Positions 44,465-53,344 of a DNA stretch of 64,000 nt are shown here, piece after piece. This DNA is from Ruminococcus sp. AF46-10NS. Its GTDB lineage: Bacteria > Bacillota > Clostridia > Lachnospirales > Lachnospiraceae. The stretch's first letter is position 1. The number at the start of each line of letters is the position of its first letter. The position numbers were made by a program, and so were the translations under genes. Where the stretch lies: contig NZ_QRNF01000006.1 of NCBI RefSeq assembly GCF_003474435.1, forward strand, positions 1 to 64,000, read 5' to 3'. The notes below the pieces were generated by a model. The model saw nothing but the letters and a program-made list of their open reading frames with translations. It had not been told where the DNA came from and did no database searches.

Positions 44465-45665
44465 AATGGTCTCCTTGTTCCTCTTCGTTATCACTGACAG
44501 GAAGAAGTTCCTCCGGGGTACTATCTGTATTGTCGGATAGATTCAGGGTACTTACACGGATGCCGTTAAGTTCAACCTCGCTTTCCATAGGGATGACCAG
44601 GCATTTGCGTCCGTCAATGATGCGGGTTTCTACCAGGTCTGCACGGTCTGGTGCTACGTGGATCACAACGTCAGGGGTTTTAATCTCGAATTTTCGGGTG
44701 TTGGTGATGTTGGAGGCTACCAGGGAAGATTTTTCTCCTGCAGCCAGTTCATACTGTTCATCAAAGTTCTGAAGCTTGTCGTCTTCCACGCCGCATTCTT
44801 CAAAGAGGCGTTTCACTTCGGATTTAGTGAGAACAACTGGTTCCGGTTCATCCTTCTGGGATTCGATGAGATCGTTAAGTTTCTCGTGGATTTCAAGGAC
44901 TGTGTCATATGCGCAGTCATCACCAAGGGTTTCTTCTACCAGGGCGTTGAAGGAGTCACGCTGGTTTCCGGCAGAAAGCGGTGTGGTGCAGCCAAAAACT
45001 TCATCCATCATTGTGGAGCGGAGTTCTTCAGCATTTTTTGTGTAGTAGAGCATACCGTGGATATCTGTACTGCGGTCATTGAACTGTGGGAAAAGAAATC
45101 CCCAGTCAGGCATTTCTACCAGCCAGTCGCGGATACGGTCTTCGATATTGTTGGTCTCTGCGTTATAGTGAAGGCCTGCCTTGGAGAGCTTTACAGGGCA
45201 GATGCTGCAGAGGATGTGGTCGTAGATCTCATCGGATGCGTCAAACATCTCGGCCCCGTCGGAGGATTTGCCCGGGATATCGTAGACTGCATGAATGAGG
45301 ATGATGTAATAGTTTTCGCCGTAGTCATAGTTCTCGATGATCTTATCGTAGAAGGCTTCTGTAAGGGCATCGTCTGTGAGCTGGCTTTTACGGAGTTTCA
45401 TAAGGAAGTTCTGGGTTCCGCCTTCGGCTTCCTGTTCCAGGGGGAATTCCATGTTGATGAGATTCTTGCCTACTGTGCCTGTGAGGGTTTTGCGGAAAAT
45501 GTCGAAGTATTTGAACATTTCTTCCTCTGATAAGGAGAGGAAAGCTTCTTTGAGTTCGGTTTTTTTGTTTTTTTCTCCGTCTACATAACAGCCGCAGATA
45601 CGTGTGATCGAGCAGCGGTCGGGGGTGAACTGTTTCTTGATTTCTGCGATTTCTTTTTTGTTCAT
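44457..45665 (-). CDS. DUF4317 protein
   Basis: 402 residues, soluble. It begins MNKKEIAEIKKQFTPDRCSITRICGCYVDGEK, the hallmark start of DUF4317, a Firmicutes-only family of unknown function. A middle part with YDYGENYYIILIHAVYDIPGK and CSICPVKLSKAGL carries Cys residues; the C-terminus is acidic. It overlaps the HAD gene downstream. Its promoter is predicted at 45782-45810. Confidence 0.85.
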   Translation of the reverse strand: MNKKEIAEIKKQFTPDRCSITRICGCYVDGEKNKKTELKEAFLSLSEEEMFKYFDIFRKTLTGTVGKNLINMEFPLEQEAEGGTQNFLMKLRKSQLTDDALTEAFYDKIIENYDYGENYYIILIHAVYDIPGKSSDGAEMFDASDEIYDHILCSICPVKLSKAGLHYNAETNNIEDRIRDWLVEMPDWGFLFPQFNDRSTDIHGMLYYTKNAEELRSTMMDEVFGCTTPLSAGNQRDSFNALVEETLGDDCAYDTVLEIHEKLNDLIESQKDEPEPVVLTKSEVKRLFEECGVEDDKLQNFDEQYELAAGEKSSLVASNITNTRKFEIKTPDVVIHVAPDRADLVETRIIDGRKCLVIPMESEVELNGIRVSTLNLSDNTDSTPEELLPVSDNEEEQGDHYE

Positions 45666-45781
45666 GTGTGGTTTACCTCGGATTTTTGGTTGAATGCATA
45701 TCGGGGAACGATTGCATTTAGGATCATGTAACAGAGCGGAATGTGGATATCCGTTTTCTGTGGTTTCGGTTAGTTCTGATT

Positions 45782-45810
45782 ATTATAGCACAGGTGTTTG
45801 GTTGGGGCAA
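45782..45810 (-). promoter_or_regulatory. Predicted promoter of the DUF4317-HAD unit
   Basis: On the minus strand TTGCCC, 17-base spacer, TATAAT (plus-strand ATTATA 45782-45787 and GGGCAA 45805-45810). Confidence 0.5.
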
Positions 45811-45886
45811 GGTGGACGGAAGGGTGATGGGCCATAGGTGTTGCGCTGGATGACAGGAATTCTGAGAGGAGGAGTTGAGTGAGGTG

Positions 45887-45924
45887 AAAAGGAAGCCCTT
45901 GTGGTGAGACAGGGCTTCCTTTTA
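45887..45924 (-). terminator. Terminator after the phosphoribosyltransferase
   Basis: AAAAGGAAGCCCT (45887-45899) and AGGGCTTCCTTTT (45911-45923) pair perfectly; on the minus strand TTTTC follows. Confidence 0.75.
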
Positions 45925-45956
45925 GGTGGTTGTTTTAGAGTTTTGATATGATGGTA

Positions 45957-46601
45957 TTACAGCATGGAATATCCATAACTGCTGACAATGGCATCGATCT
46001 TCTGACGGTTTTTGCACATTGGGCAGCTGTCGGAGCGGTATGAGTGGTAGTCTGGGATGTCTCTGGACTGGAAGATGGAGTGTACAGGGAGAGAGGCTAC
46101 GCTGTCTACGCTGCTGTAGATGGCTGCTACACCGCGGATCTTGCCGCCGTAGTATAAAACGCTTTCGATGGCGCGGTTTAATGTGGAGCCGGTGGTGATG
46201 GATCCGTTGAGGATCAGGATGTTCTTGCCGTTGATCATTGGTTCGTAGTTGTCGCGGAAGATCATCTGTCCGGTGCTGTTGAATTCCGGAGTGATAACGT
46301 AGATGGTCTGATGGGCGTTCATGGAGAGCACGCCGGCTTTGGTCAGTTCTTCGGCGAGATAGGCTCCTACTACTTCCAGTCCGTCCATGCAAACGATGGT
46401 ATCTACTGGTATGGATGCTTCGTAATTGGCAGCCAGAGAAGAGGCAATGCGCCGTGCTTCTGCGCATCTGGATTTCATGGTTGTGAGATCCAGATAATGT
46501 GTAATATGGGACTGGGAAGTTACGAAATGTCCCGGTATCATTTTCAGCTGAATCTGGTTGTCACTGCGTGCGTAAATTTTTATGATTTTGTCCTGATCCA
46601 T
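45957..46601 (-). CDS. Phosphoribosyltransferase-fold protein (OPRT-like)
   Basis: 214 residues. The PRPP-binding loop region reads IPVDTIVCMDGLEVVGAYLAEEL and GKNILILNGSITTGSTLNRAIESVLYYGG, like the PRTase fold, although the acidic pair before the second loop is replaced by N-G-S. A C-terminal C-P-M-C (SCPMCKNRQKID) may bind zinc. The N-terminus is not that of pyrE. It may be a regulatory rather than catalytic PRTase. AGGAGGG lies before its start at 46601. Confidence 0.75.
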   Translation of the reverse strand: MDQDKIIKIYARSDNQIQLKMIPGHFVTSQSHITHYLDLTTMKSRCAEARRIASSLAANYEASIPVDTIVCMDGLEVVGAYLAEELTKAGVLSMNAHQTIYVITPEFNSTGQMIFRDNYEPMINGKNILILNGSITTGSTLNRAIESVLYYGGKIRGVAAIYSSVDSVASLPVHSIFQSRDIPDYHSYRSDSCPMCKNRQKIDAIVSSYGYSML

Positions 46602-46867
46602 AATAAAACCCTCCTGTCATGATCTTGTTTAGCGTGGTTGTTCAGAAAAAATCTCCTGAAGGATTACGAAACAGATTTATTTAATGTGCATATTATACCA
46701 TTAATTTCAAAAAAATGGAATAATATACTGCAAAATATACAAAAAATATTCTGAAATACAGCTGGGGTTGTTAAAAAATACCCGATATTATGAATCGTTT
46801 AACAATATTTAACAGAGTTAGGAGATAAGCGATAAGTAGTAAGGAATTTGCCTGACCAGAATATAAA

Positions 46868-46908
46868 AAGAGGAGGAAGGGAATCACTGTGGATTCCCCG
46901 CCTCCTGT
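46868..46908 (-). terminator. Terminator after Hsp20
   Basis: On the minus strand AGGAGG-C-GGGGAATCC pairs with GATTCCC-TTCCTCCT, followed by CTTTTT. The rest of 46602-46930 is AT-rich and holds a likely -10 box (ATTATA on plus, 46690-46695) for the phosphoribosyltransferase; I see no gene in it. Confidence 0.75.
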
Positions 46909-46930
46909 GAAAGTGAGTAATTGCTGTCGT

Positions 46931-47383
46931 TTATCCTTCAATAGAGATGTATTTATCTGCTTCAATCTCTTCAGCTGCTTTCTTAGGAAGAGAAAGTCTC
47001 AGAACACCATTCTCAAATTTCGCATGTACATCCTCGTTCTTTACGCCGTTACCGACATAGAAGCTTCTGCTGGAACTTCCTGCGTAACGCTCGCGGCGGA
47101 TGTAGTTGCCTTTCTTATCCTGTTCGTCTTTATCAAGGCCTTTCGCTGCGGAGATGGTAAGGTATCCATCTTTCAGCTGTACCTGTACTTCGTCTTTCTT
47201 AAATCCAGGAAGATCAACATCCAGTTCATATCCCTTGTCTGTCTCACGTACATCGGTCTTCATAATATTCTTAGCATGTTTGCCGTAAAGTGGATTCTTG
47301 CTGCTGAATAAGTTATCGTTGAATCCAAAATCATTCATCCAGTCATCAAATAAGTTTTCTCCAAATACACTCGGGAACATCAT
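46931..47383 (-). CDS. hsp20: Small heat shock protein Hsp20
   Basis: 150 residues. The alpha-crystallin domain spans about 45-140: MKTDVRETDKGYELDVDLPGFKKDEVQVQLKDGYLTI and the conserved GVLRLSLPKK motif near the end. sHSPs hold unfolding proteins as oligomers. AAAGGAG precedes the start. Its promoter at 47545-47573 is overlapped by a CIRCE-like repeat, fitting heat-inducible HrcA control. Confidence 0.93.
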   Translation of the reverse strand: MMFPSVFGENLFDDWMNDFGFNDNLFSSKNPLYGKHAKNIMKTDVRETDKGYELDVDLPGFKKDEVQVQLKDGYLTISAAKGLDKDEQDKKGNYIRRERYAGSSSRSFYVGNGVKNEDVHAKFENGVLRLSLPKKAAEEIEADKYISIEG

Positions 47384-47544
47384 AAGTCATTTCTCCTTTC
47401 AAATTGAAACGCCGTTCCGGTGGATCAAGAGATCCAACTGTTGTCGGTATATATTTACCACAACGGGTTATCCGCTGCGGTGATTGATTTGTTCTTTGGA
47501 ACATCCGGAAGCTCTTTTTTTATCTCTTCCTTTGTTCTATGTGT

Positions 47545-47587
47545 AATATAACATACATTACTAGCCATGTCAAGACTCGAGTGCTAA
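47545..47587 (-). promoter_or_regulatory. Hsp20 promoter with CIRCE-like operator
   Basis: On the minus strand TTGACA, 17-base spacer, TATATT. Around the -35 box lies TTAGCACTC - nine bases - CATGGCTAG; the first half is the exact CIRCE half-site and the spacer is the exact nine, while the second half is weak (ideal GAGTGCTAA). HrcA control is likely. The stretch 47384-47544 is the transcribed leader of Hsp20, with a small GGATC/GATCC hairpin; 47590-47849 is AT-rich and holds TATAAT at 47787-47792 as a probable -10 box of the alpha-galactosidase. Confidence 0.55.
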
Positions 47588-47849
47588 TTTCACAAATTAT
47601 TCACAATTAGAATATGATGGACTTATAATAGGATAAAAAATGCAATACCTTGAGTATATATAGCAATCAGGCGAATATTTGCAATTCTGCAGGGGAATTG
47701 ATATACTTGCTCCGGTTAAAGAAAAGAAGTGAACATTCTGCAATGTTATAGAAACCTGAAAGCATAGAAAAAAACAGAAAAATCAATATAATAAAGCTTA
47801 TAAAATAACATGTGATTTAAGAATATAGGAATATCAGGAGGAAGAGAGA

Positions 47850-49481
47850 ATGCAGGAAAAGTATTTAGAATTTAAGCTTGGTGCTCCGGATTATGTGACA
47901 GTAGAGACAGAAGAGGAAAGGCTGGTATGTCAGGGAGGCAGTTCCGCTGTGACAGCTGGCAGCACAACGGTAGAGTTTGAAGATGCAGGTGAACATGAGG
48001 ATATATTTGTTACATCTGAAGATGCTGTGAAATGTGTAAAGCTGAGATGGAATTACAAGATCCCGAAATCTGCAAGATTTTTTGGCGACGCCTGGGAACG
48101 TACATATGGAGATATGGAATGGCATGGAATGAGCGGAAACCGTTATCTTCCATGGTATTTTCTGGCAAAGCTTTCTGAGAAGATCCTTTGCTTCGGCGTG
48201 AAAGTACGTCCGTCAGCGATGTGCTACTGGCAGGCTGACACGAAGGGAATCACTCTGTTTCTGGACGTGCGCTGCGGAAATGCAGGAGTACAGTTAAAAG
48301 GAAGAAAACTTCGTGCAGCGCAGATCGTATGTATGGAATCACAGAACGCAGGCTCTTTTGAGACAGCGCAGGAATTCTGCAGAAGGATGTGCACAGATCC
48401 GATTTTTCCGGAATTTCCTGTATATGGAAGCAACAACTGGTACTACGCTTACGGCGACAGTTCAGAAGAGGAGATTTTAAGTGATACAGATTACATCCTG
48501 AAACTGACAGAAGGAGTGAAGAATCCTCCGTTTATGGTTATTGATGACTGCTGGCAGGAGCATCACCGTCTTGATGAGTATAACGGTGGTCCATGGACAA
48601 AAGGAAACTCCAAATTCCCGGATATGAAAGGTCTTGCACAGAAGCTGGTGGAAAAAGGTGTCCGTCCCGGAATCTGGGTACGTCTGCTTCTCAATGAAGA
48701 CGAGGCGATCCCGGATGAGTGGAGAATTTCCTACAACGACTGCCTGGACCCGTCCCATCCGGATGCACTTGCCTATATCCGCAAAGATATTGAACGTATC
48801 TGCGACTGGGGATTTACACTGATCAAGCACGATTTCTCCACCTTTGATCTCTTTGGAAAATGGGGATTTGAGGCGAATTTAAGAGATAATACAATGGAAA
48901 AATGGCATTTTTATGACCAGGGTAAAACAAGCGCAGAGATCGTAAAAATGCTTTATCAGGAAGTGTATGACGCTTCCCGCGGCAACAATGCAGTGATCAT
49001 CGGATGCAATACCATCGGCCATCTTGGAGCGGGCCTGATGCACCTGAACAGAACGGGTGATGACACAAGCGGCCGCATTTGGGAGCGCACAAAACGTATG
49101 GGAGTGAACACACTGGCATTCCGTCTTCCACAGCATAATACTTTCTATCATATTGATGCAGACTGCGTGGGAATTTTCGGAAAGATCCCGTGGGATAAAA
49201 ACCTCCAGTGGGCAGATCTTCTGGCAAAGAGCGGAACACCTCTTTTCGTATCTGCAATGCCTGGTGCACTGAATCCGGAAGAATTCGAGGAACTGCACCA
49301 GATCATGTTGATCGCATCTGAACAGAAAGAGCATTTTGTTCCGCTTGACTGGGAGGAAACAGATTGTCCGGAAATCTGGGGAGAAAACGGCGAGACTGTT
49401 ACTTATGACTGGTACGATGATGAAGGTCCGACCATGGATGCGACTGTAGAATACTATAATGCGAAGGTGGTTGTTCCGTAA
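47850..49481 (+). CDS. GH36-like alpha-galactosidase
   Basis: 543 residues without signal peptide. The catalytic barrel starts near YGSNNWYYAYGDSS and has FMVIDDCWQ, GIWVRLLLNEDE, the nucleophile Asp328 in LIKHDFS and the acid/base Asp404/405 in RTGDDTSG. These patterns belong to the GH27/GH36/GH31 clan, closest to GH36. The N-terminal beta domain is short compared with raffinose-type enzymes. It probably removes alpha-galactosyl residues from imported oligosaccharides in the cytoplasm. An AraC regulator convergent at 49561 may control it. AGGAGGAAG precedes the start. Confidence 0.82.
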   Translation: MQEKYLEFKLGAPDYVTVETEEERLVCQGGSSAVTAGSTTVEFEDAGEHEDIFVTSEDAVKCVKLRWNYKIPKSARFFGDAWERTYGDMEWHGMSGNRYLPWYFLAKLSEKILCFGVKVRPSAMCYWQADTKGITLFLDVRCGNAGVQLKGRKLRAAQIVCMESQNAGSFETAQEFCRRMCTDPIFPEFPVYGSNNWYYAYGDSSEEEILSDTDYILKLTEGVKNPPFMVIDDCWQEHHRLDEYNGGPWTKGNSKFPDMKGLAQKLVEKGVRPGIWVRLLLNEDEAIPDEWRISYNDCLDPSHPDALAYIRKDIERICDWGFTLIKHDFSTFDLFGKWGFEANLRDNTMEKWHFYDQGKTSAEIVKMLYQEVYDASRGNNAVIIGCNTIGHLGAGLMHLNRTGDDTSGRIWERTKRMGVNTLAFRLPQHNTFYHIDADCVGIFGKIPWDKNLQWADLLAKSGTPLFVSAMPGALNPEEFEELHQIMLIASEQKEHFVPLDWEETDCPEIWGENGETVTYDWYDDEGPTMDATVEYYNAKVVVP

Positions 49482-49560
49482 GGCACAGCATTATGCAGTA
49501 ATTACCGGCAGCAGATCGAAGCAGTATTTTTATAAGATCTGGCTGTCGGAAATACTGCCT

Positions 49561-50406
49561 CTAGCAGTTCAGAAGATCCTCGGCATGTCTGTATTTCTGC
49601 CTGTATTCCTTAGGAGTCATGCCGGTTTCTTTTTTGAAGGCACGTGAGAAGGCAAAAGGATTCTGATATCCACAGGAAACTGCAATATTTGCAATGGGGA
49701 TATCCGTAATGGTCAGGAAATCTCTGGCAGCGATGATTTTGGCAGAGGTCAGGAAAGCCTGGGGAGTAGTTCCCAGATGTTTTTTGAAAAGTCCGTAAAG
49801 ATGACTGCGGCTGATGTGGAGATAATCGGCAACATCTGTCACTGTGATATTCTGGAGCGGACTTTTTTTAATGTAATCTACTGCCTGGGTAATATAAAAA
49901 TTATCGTTGGATTCAGCGGTTGTGTAGGAGGCATGGAATTCTTCCTCCAGCATGGCAATGATCCGGTAGAGACTGCTCTGGATATAAGCTTCGTTAGCGG
50001 GAGTGAGCCTGGTGCGGGTCATCATTTCTAGGATCGTTTCTTGGTAGGGGCAAACCGAGGTAAGCTGCTGGACTGGCTCCTCGATGGTGAGGTGGCAGTG
50101 TCTGGAAAGAGTGGCAGCCTGTTCGCCGTTAAAACAGATCCAGATATAAGTCCAGGGATTTGCCGGCTCTGCTTTATAAAGTGTGCTGACCTCAGGTGGG
50201 ATGAAAAAACACTGGCCGGCTTTCAGAGAATATTTCCGGTTATTTATATAGAAATATCCCTGACCTTTCAGTACAAAATGGATGGTATAATACCGGCGCA
50301 CCCCGGGACCGTAAGACTGACTTGGAGTACATTTTTCCCATCCGCAGGATACCAGATGGAGTTCTTTTGATGAGGTTTGCCGGTTCATGACCTGTTTGTC
50401 TTCCAT
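49561..50406 (-). CDS. AraC family transcriptional regulator
   Basis: 281 residues from ATG 50406 (an ORF extension to 50523 lacks a family match). An N-terminal cupin sugar-sensing domain (YYTIHFVLKGQGYFYINNRKYSLKAGQCFFIPP) is followed by two C-terminal helix-turn-helix units (ITVTDVADYLHISRSHLYGLFKKHLG and IANIAVSCGYQNPFAFSRAFKKETGMTPKEYR). It faces the alpha-galactosidase gene tail to tail and is likely its activator. The N-terminal part resembles regulators of alpha-galactoside use such as RafR/MsmR, by position more than by certain similarity. Confidence 0.88.
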   Translation of the reverse strand: MEDKQVMNRQTSSKELHLVSCGWEKCTPSQSYGPGVRRYYTIHFVLKGQGYFYINNRKYSLKAGQCFFIPPEVSTLYKAEPANPWTYIWICFNGEQAATLSRHCHLTIEEPVQQLTSVCPYQETILEMMTRTRLTPANEAYIQSSLYRIIAMLEEEFHASYTTAESNDNFYITQAVDYIKKSPLQNITVTDVADYLHISRSHLYGLFKKHLGTTPQAFLTSAKIIAARDFLTITDIPIANIAVSCGYQNPFAFSRAFKKETGMTPKEYRQKYRHAEDLLNC

Positions 50407-50669
50407 GATCGCTGCCTGCCTTTCAAAGAAATTTTTCAGAGTATTCAGACCTGATACGACCATTTTAGGATATTTGATAAGAGGTGTAAAGATGAATTCA
50501 CTGACTGTGAAAAGAATTATCATGACATTTGCGGGGATTTTTCTGGCAGGTGAACAGCTGCTTCCGGCTATAGGGAATGCAGCTGTTTTTTGTATCCTTT
50601 GATATTACTGTCTTGTCAGGTGCTATTTGATTGTCAAAGAAAAAGGTTTACCATTGGGAAAAATATCGT

Positions 50670-50712
50670 TATAATAGGAGAAACGCGGAGAATCCTGCTT
50701 GCAGGATTTTTT
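50670..50712 (+). promoter_or_regulatory. Aldo-keto reductase -10 box with terminator-like hairpin in the leader
   Basis: TATAAT at 50670-50675 is followed almost at once by AATCCTGC (50691-50698) and GCAGGATT (50701-50708) with TTTTC: a complete terminator shortly after the start point. GCGGA/TCCGC can pair around it. Either it ends minor read-through from the left or it is an attenuator. The remainder of 50407-50746 shows no gene. Confidence 0.4.
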
Positions 50713-50746
50713 CTGTCCGCAATAAAAAAGAAGGGAGATGATAACT

Positions 50747-51871
50747 ATGGCATATTTAGGTGAAGAAATCAAAAAACTGGGTTTTGGTCTTATGAGACTG
50801 CCGCAGAAATCCGAAGGCGTGATCGATGTGGAGCAGACCAAGGTAATGGTAGATAAATTTCTGGAAGCCGGATTCACATATTTTGATACAGCATGGGCTT
50901 ATGCAGGCAGCGAGGATGCCATTCGCGAAGCCCTGGTAGAACGTTATCCGAGAGAAAAATATCAGCTGGCAACCAAGATGGCTGCATGGATCAACTGCAA
51001 GACAAGAGATGAAGCTCTTGCACAGTTTAAGACATCCCTTGAGAGAACAAAAGCCGGATATTTTGATTTTTATCTTCTCCATAATCTTGGAGAGCACAGA
51101 ACAAAATTTTTCGATGATTACGGTTTATGGGACTGGATCCGTGAGCAGAAAGAAGCCGGCCTGATCAAACATGCAGGATTTTCTTTCCACTCCACACCGG
51201 AAGAACTGGAGGCAATTCTTACTGTACATCCTGAGATGGAGTTTGTACAGCTCCAGATCAACTATGCAGACTGGGAGAATCCGGCAATCCAGTCAAGAGC
51301 CTGCTACGAAGTAGCTAGGAAGCATGGCAAGCCGGTCATTATCATGGAGCCTGTAAAAGGCGGCATGCTTGCAACTCCGCCGGAATCTGTTGAGAAGATC
51401 TTAAAGGCAGCAGAGCCGGAAGCATCTACAGCGTCCTGGGCGATTCGTTTTGCAGCTGATCTGGAAGGCGTGATCACTGTACTTTCCGGAATGAGCAACA
51501 TTGCACAGATGGAAGATAACCTTTCCTTTATGAAAGATTTTAACGGTCTTACTGACAGCGAGAAAGAAACCATCGACAAGGCAAGAGCTGCTATGAGCAA
51601 AATTCCTCTGATTCCATGTACAACCTGTAACTACTGTGCAAAAGTCTGTCCGATGGAAATTGGAATTTCCGGATCTTTCACAGCAATGAATTATCTGACA
51701 CTGTACGGAAACAAGGCTGCTGCAGCTCATCAGGAGGAATGGCTGGTAAGTAGTCATGGCAGAAAGCGCGCAGACGAGTGCGTGAAATGCGGACAGTGCG
51801 AGGAAGTCTGTCCGCAGCATATCTCCATCCGTGAGGAACTGGAGAAAGTCAGCGAGACTTTTTGCAAGTAA
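50747..51871 (+). CDS. Aldo-keto reductase with C-terminal 4Fe-4S domain
   Basis: 374 residues from ATG 50747 (AGGGAG at 50732 fits this better than the ATG at 50738). The barrel has GFGLMRLP, TYFDTAWAYAGSEDAIREAL with the catalytic Asp and Tyr, and LLHNLG. The C-terminal 90 residues carry two ferredoxin-type sets, CTTCNYCAKVCP and CVKCGQCEEVCP. This build is widespread in anaerobic Firmicutes; the clusters presumably feed electrons to or from the barrel. The substrate is unknown. Confidence 0.92.
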   Translation: MAYLGEEIKKLGFGLMRLPQKSEGVIDVEQTKVMVDKFLEAGFTYFDTAWAYAGSEDAIREALVERYPREKYQLATKMAAWINCKTRDEALAQFKTSLERTKAGYFDFYLLHNLGEHRTKFFDDYGLWDWIREQKEAGLIKHAGFSFHSTPEELEAILTVHPEMEFVQLQINYADWENPAIQSRACYEVARKHGKPVIIMEPVKGGMLATPPESVEKILKAAEPEASTASWAIRFAADLEGVITVLSGMSNIAQMEDNLSFMKDFNGLTDSEKETIDKARAAMSKIPLIPCTTCNYCAKVCPMEIGISGSFTAMNYLTLYGNKAAAAHQEEWLVSSHGRKRADECVKCGQCEEVCPQHISIREELEKVSETFCK

Positions 51872-51964
51872 AGGTTACTGCCGGCAGATAAGATCCTGAG
51901 AAATCGACAGTAATAAAACAACTGATCCGACGGGAAACGGGTCAGGGTAAGGAGAGAGTTAAAA

Positions 51965-53055
51965 ATGGAAAAATTCAAAGCGTTTCTGAAGCGGAAGGAT
52001 ATCGAGATATCCCTGAAGAGATACGGTATCGATGCACTGGGAGCCATGGCACAGGGACTTTTCTGTTCTCTGCTGATCGGTACGATCATAAACACTATTG
52101 GCACACAGTTCCACATTCCGTTTCTGACTATGGCAGTTGCCACAGTCAATGACACCCAGTACACAGTCGGTTCTCTGGCATCAGCATGAGTGGCCCTGCA
52201 ATGGCAGTAGCCATCGGTTATGCGCTGCATTGTCCGCCGCTGGTACTGTTTTCACTGATCACGGTTGGTTTTGCCTCTAATGCACTTGGCGGAGCAGGCG
52301 GCCCTCTGGCAGTACTTTTTGTTGCCATTGTTGCAGCTGAGATTGGTAAGGCAGTTTCCAAGGAGACGAAGATCGATATCCTTGTGACACCGCTTGTTAC
52401 CATCGGTGTAGGTGTAGGGCTTTCCGCATGGTGGGCACCTGCCCTTGGAAAAGCTGCCATGAAAGTGGGAAGCGTGATCATGTGGGCAACTGACCTGCAG
52501 CCATTCTTTATGGGAATCCTGGTTTCCGTATTTGTGGGAATTGCACTGACACTGCCGATTTCCTCTGCTGCGATCTGCGCAGCTCTGGGACTTACCGGTC
52601 TGGCTGGCGGTGCTGCAGTAGCAGGCTGCTGTGCGCAGATGGTTGGTTTTGCAGTGATGTCCTTTAAAGAGAATAAATGGGGCGGACTGGTTTCTCAGGG
52701 AATTGGAACCTCCATGCTCCAGATGGGAAATATCGTCAGAAATCCAAGGATCTGGATCGCGCCGATCGTTACATCCGCGATCACAGGCCCGATCGCAACC
52801 TGTCTGTTTAAACTGCAGATGAATGGAACAGCAGTTTCTTCAGGAATGGGAACCTGCGGTTTTGTAGGACAGATCGGTGTGTATACAGGATGGATGAATG
52901 ATATTGCAGCAGGAACCAAGACTGCGGTCACAGGAATGGACTGGGCAGGTCTTATCCTGATCTCCTTCATTCTTCCGGCAGTCCTCTGCCCGCTCATCAA
53001 TATGTTTGTGCGTAAACTTGGATGGGTGAAAGATGGAGATATGACATTGTCATAA
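51965..53055 (+). CDS. EIIC-like membrane protein (PTS_EIIC_2 type), frame break near 52180
   Basis: The first frame (51965-52189) encodes the N-terminus with one membrane helix; the second (from 52186) encodes the remaining seven or so helices (ALGGAGGPLAVLFVAIVAAEIGKAV, GLTGLAGGAAVAGCCAQMVGFAVMS, GTCGFVGQIGVYTGW). One added base gives SLAS-SMSGPAMAVAIGYAL, a continuous protein of about 363 residues. It resembles the PTS EIIC_2 family (PF13303-like), often found without EIIA or EIIB, and no PTS partner is visible here. The function is uncertain. AAGGAGAGAG precedes the start. A likely structured element follows at 53066. Confidence 0.75.
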
Positions 53056-53065
53056 AAGAGTTTTG

Positions 53066-53186
53066 AAAAAAGAGTATCACAGGATCTTATACTTAACCAA
53101 ATGCAACTGCGAATACCCGTTTGATGAATGAAGCGGAATGTAAGTAGTTGTTTTATGGCAGTATGAGTGATGTGATACTCTTTTTT
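53066..53186 (+). ncRNA. Possible structured RNA: 16-base terminal stem around an 89-base insert
   Basis: AAAAAAGAGTATCACA (53066-53081) and TGTGATACTCTTTTTT (53171-53186) are perfectly complementary over 16 bases, with a T-run at the 3' end. The 89-base interior has nested pairing (CAACT 53104-53108 with AGTTG 53146-53150; CCG-TT / AA-GCGG within). A normal terminator does not need an 89-base structured loop, so a small RNA, a riboswitch-like relic or a mobile hairpin element are options. It lies just after the EIIC-like gene, 10 bases from its stop. Confidence 0.4.
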
Positions 53187-53344
53187 ATTGGAGAAGGAAT
53201 ATATGCCAACCAGAGAAACCTGCAGAAACATCTAATAAGTAAAGCTGCGTAATGTAGTGGATTGCGTCACTTTACGTATATTATAACGTTAGTATAAATT
53301 TTCTGACTGGCATGGATTTCTTAATAATGAGATGCGAAGAAATC

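Noticed and set aside
51965..53055. Complete sugar PTS
   Set aside because: Only an EIIC-like membrane protein is seen; no EIIA, EIIB or PTS regulator lies nearby.
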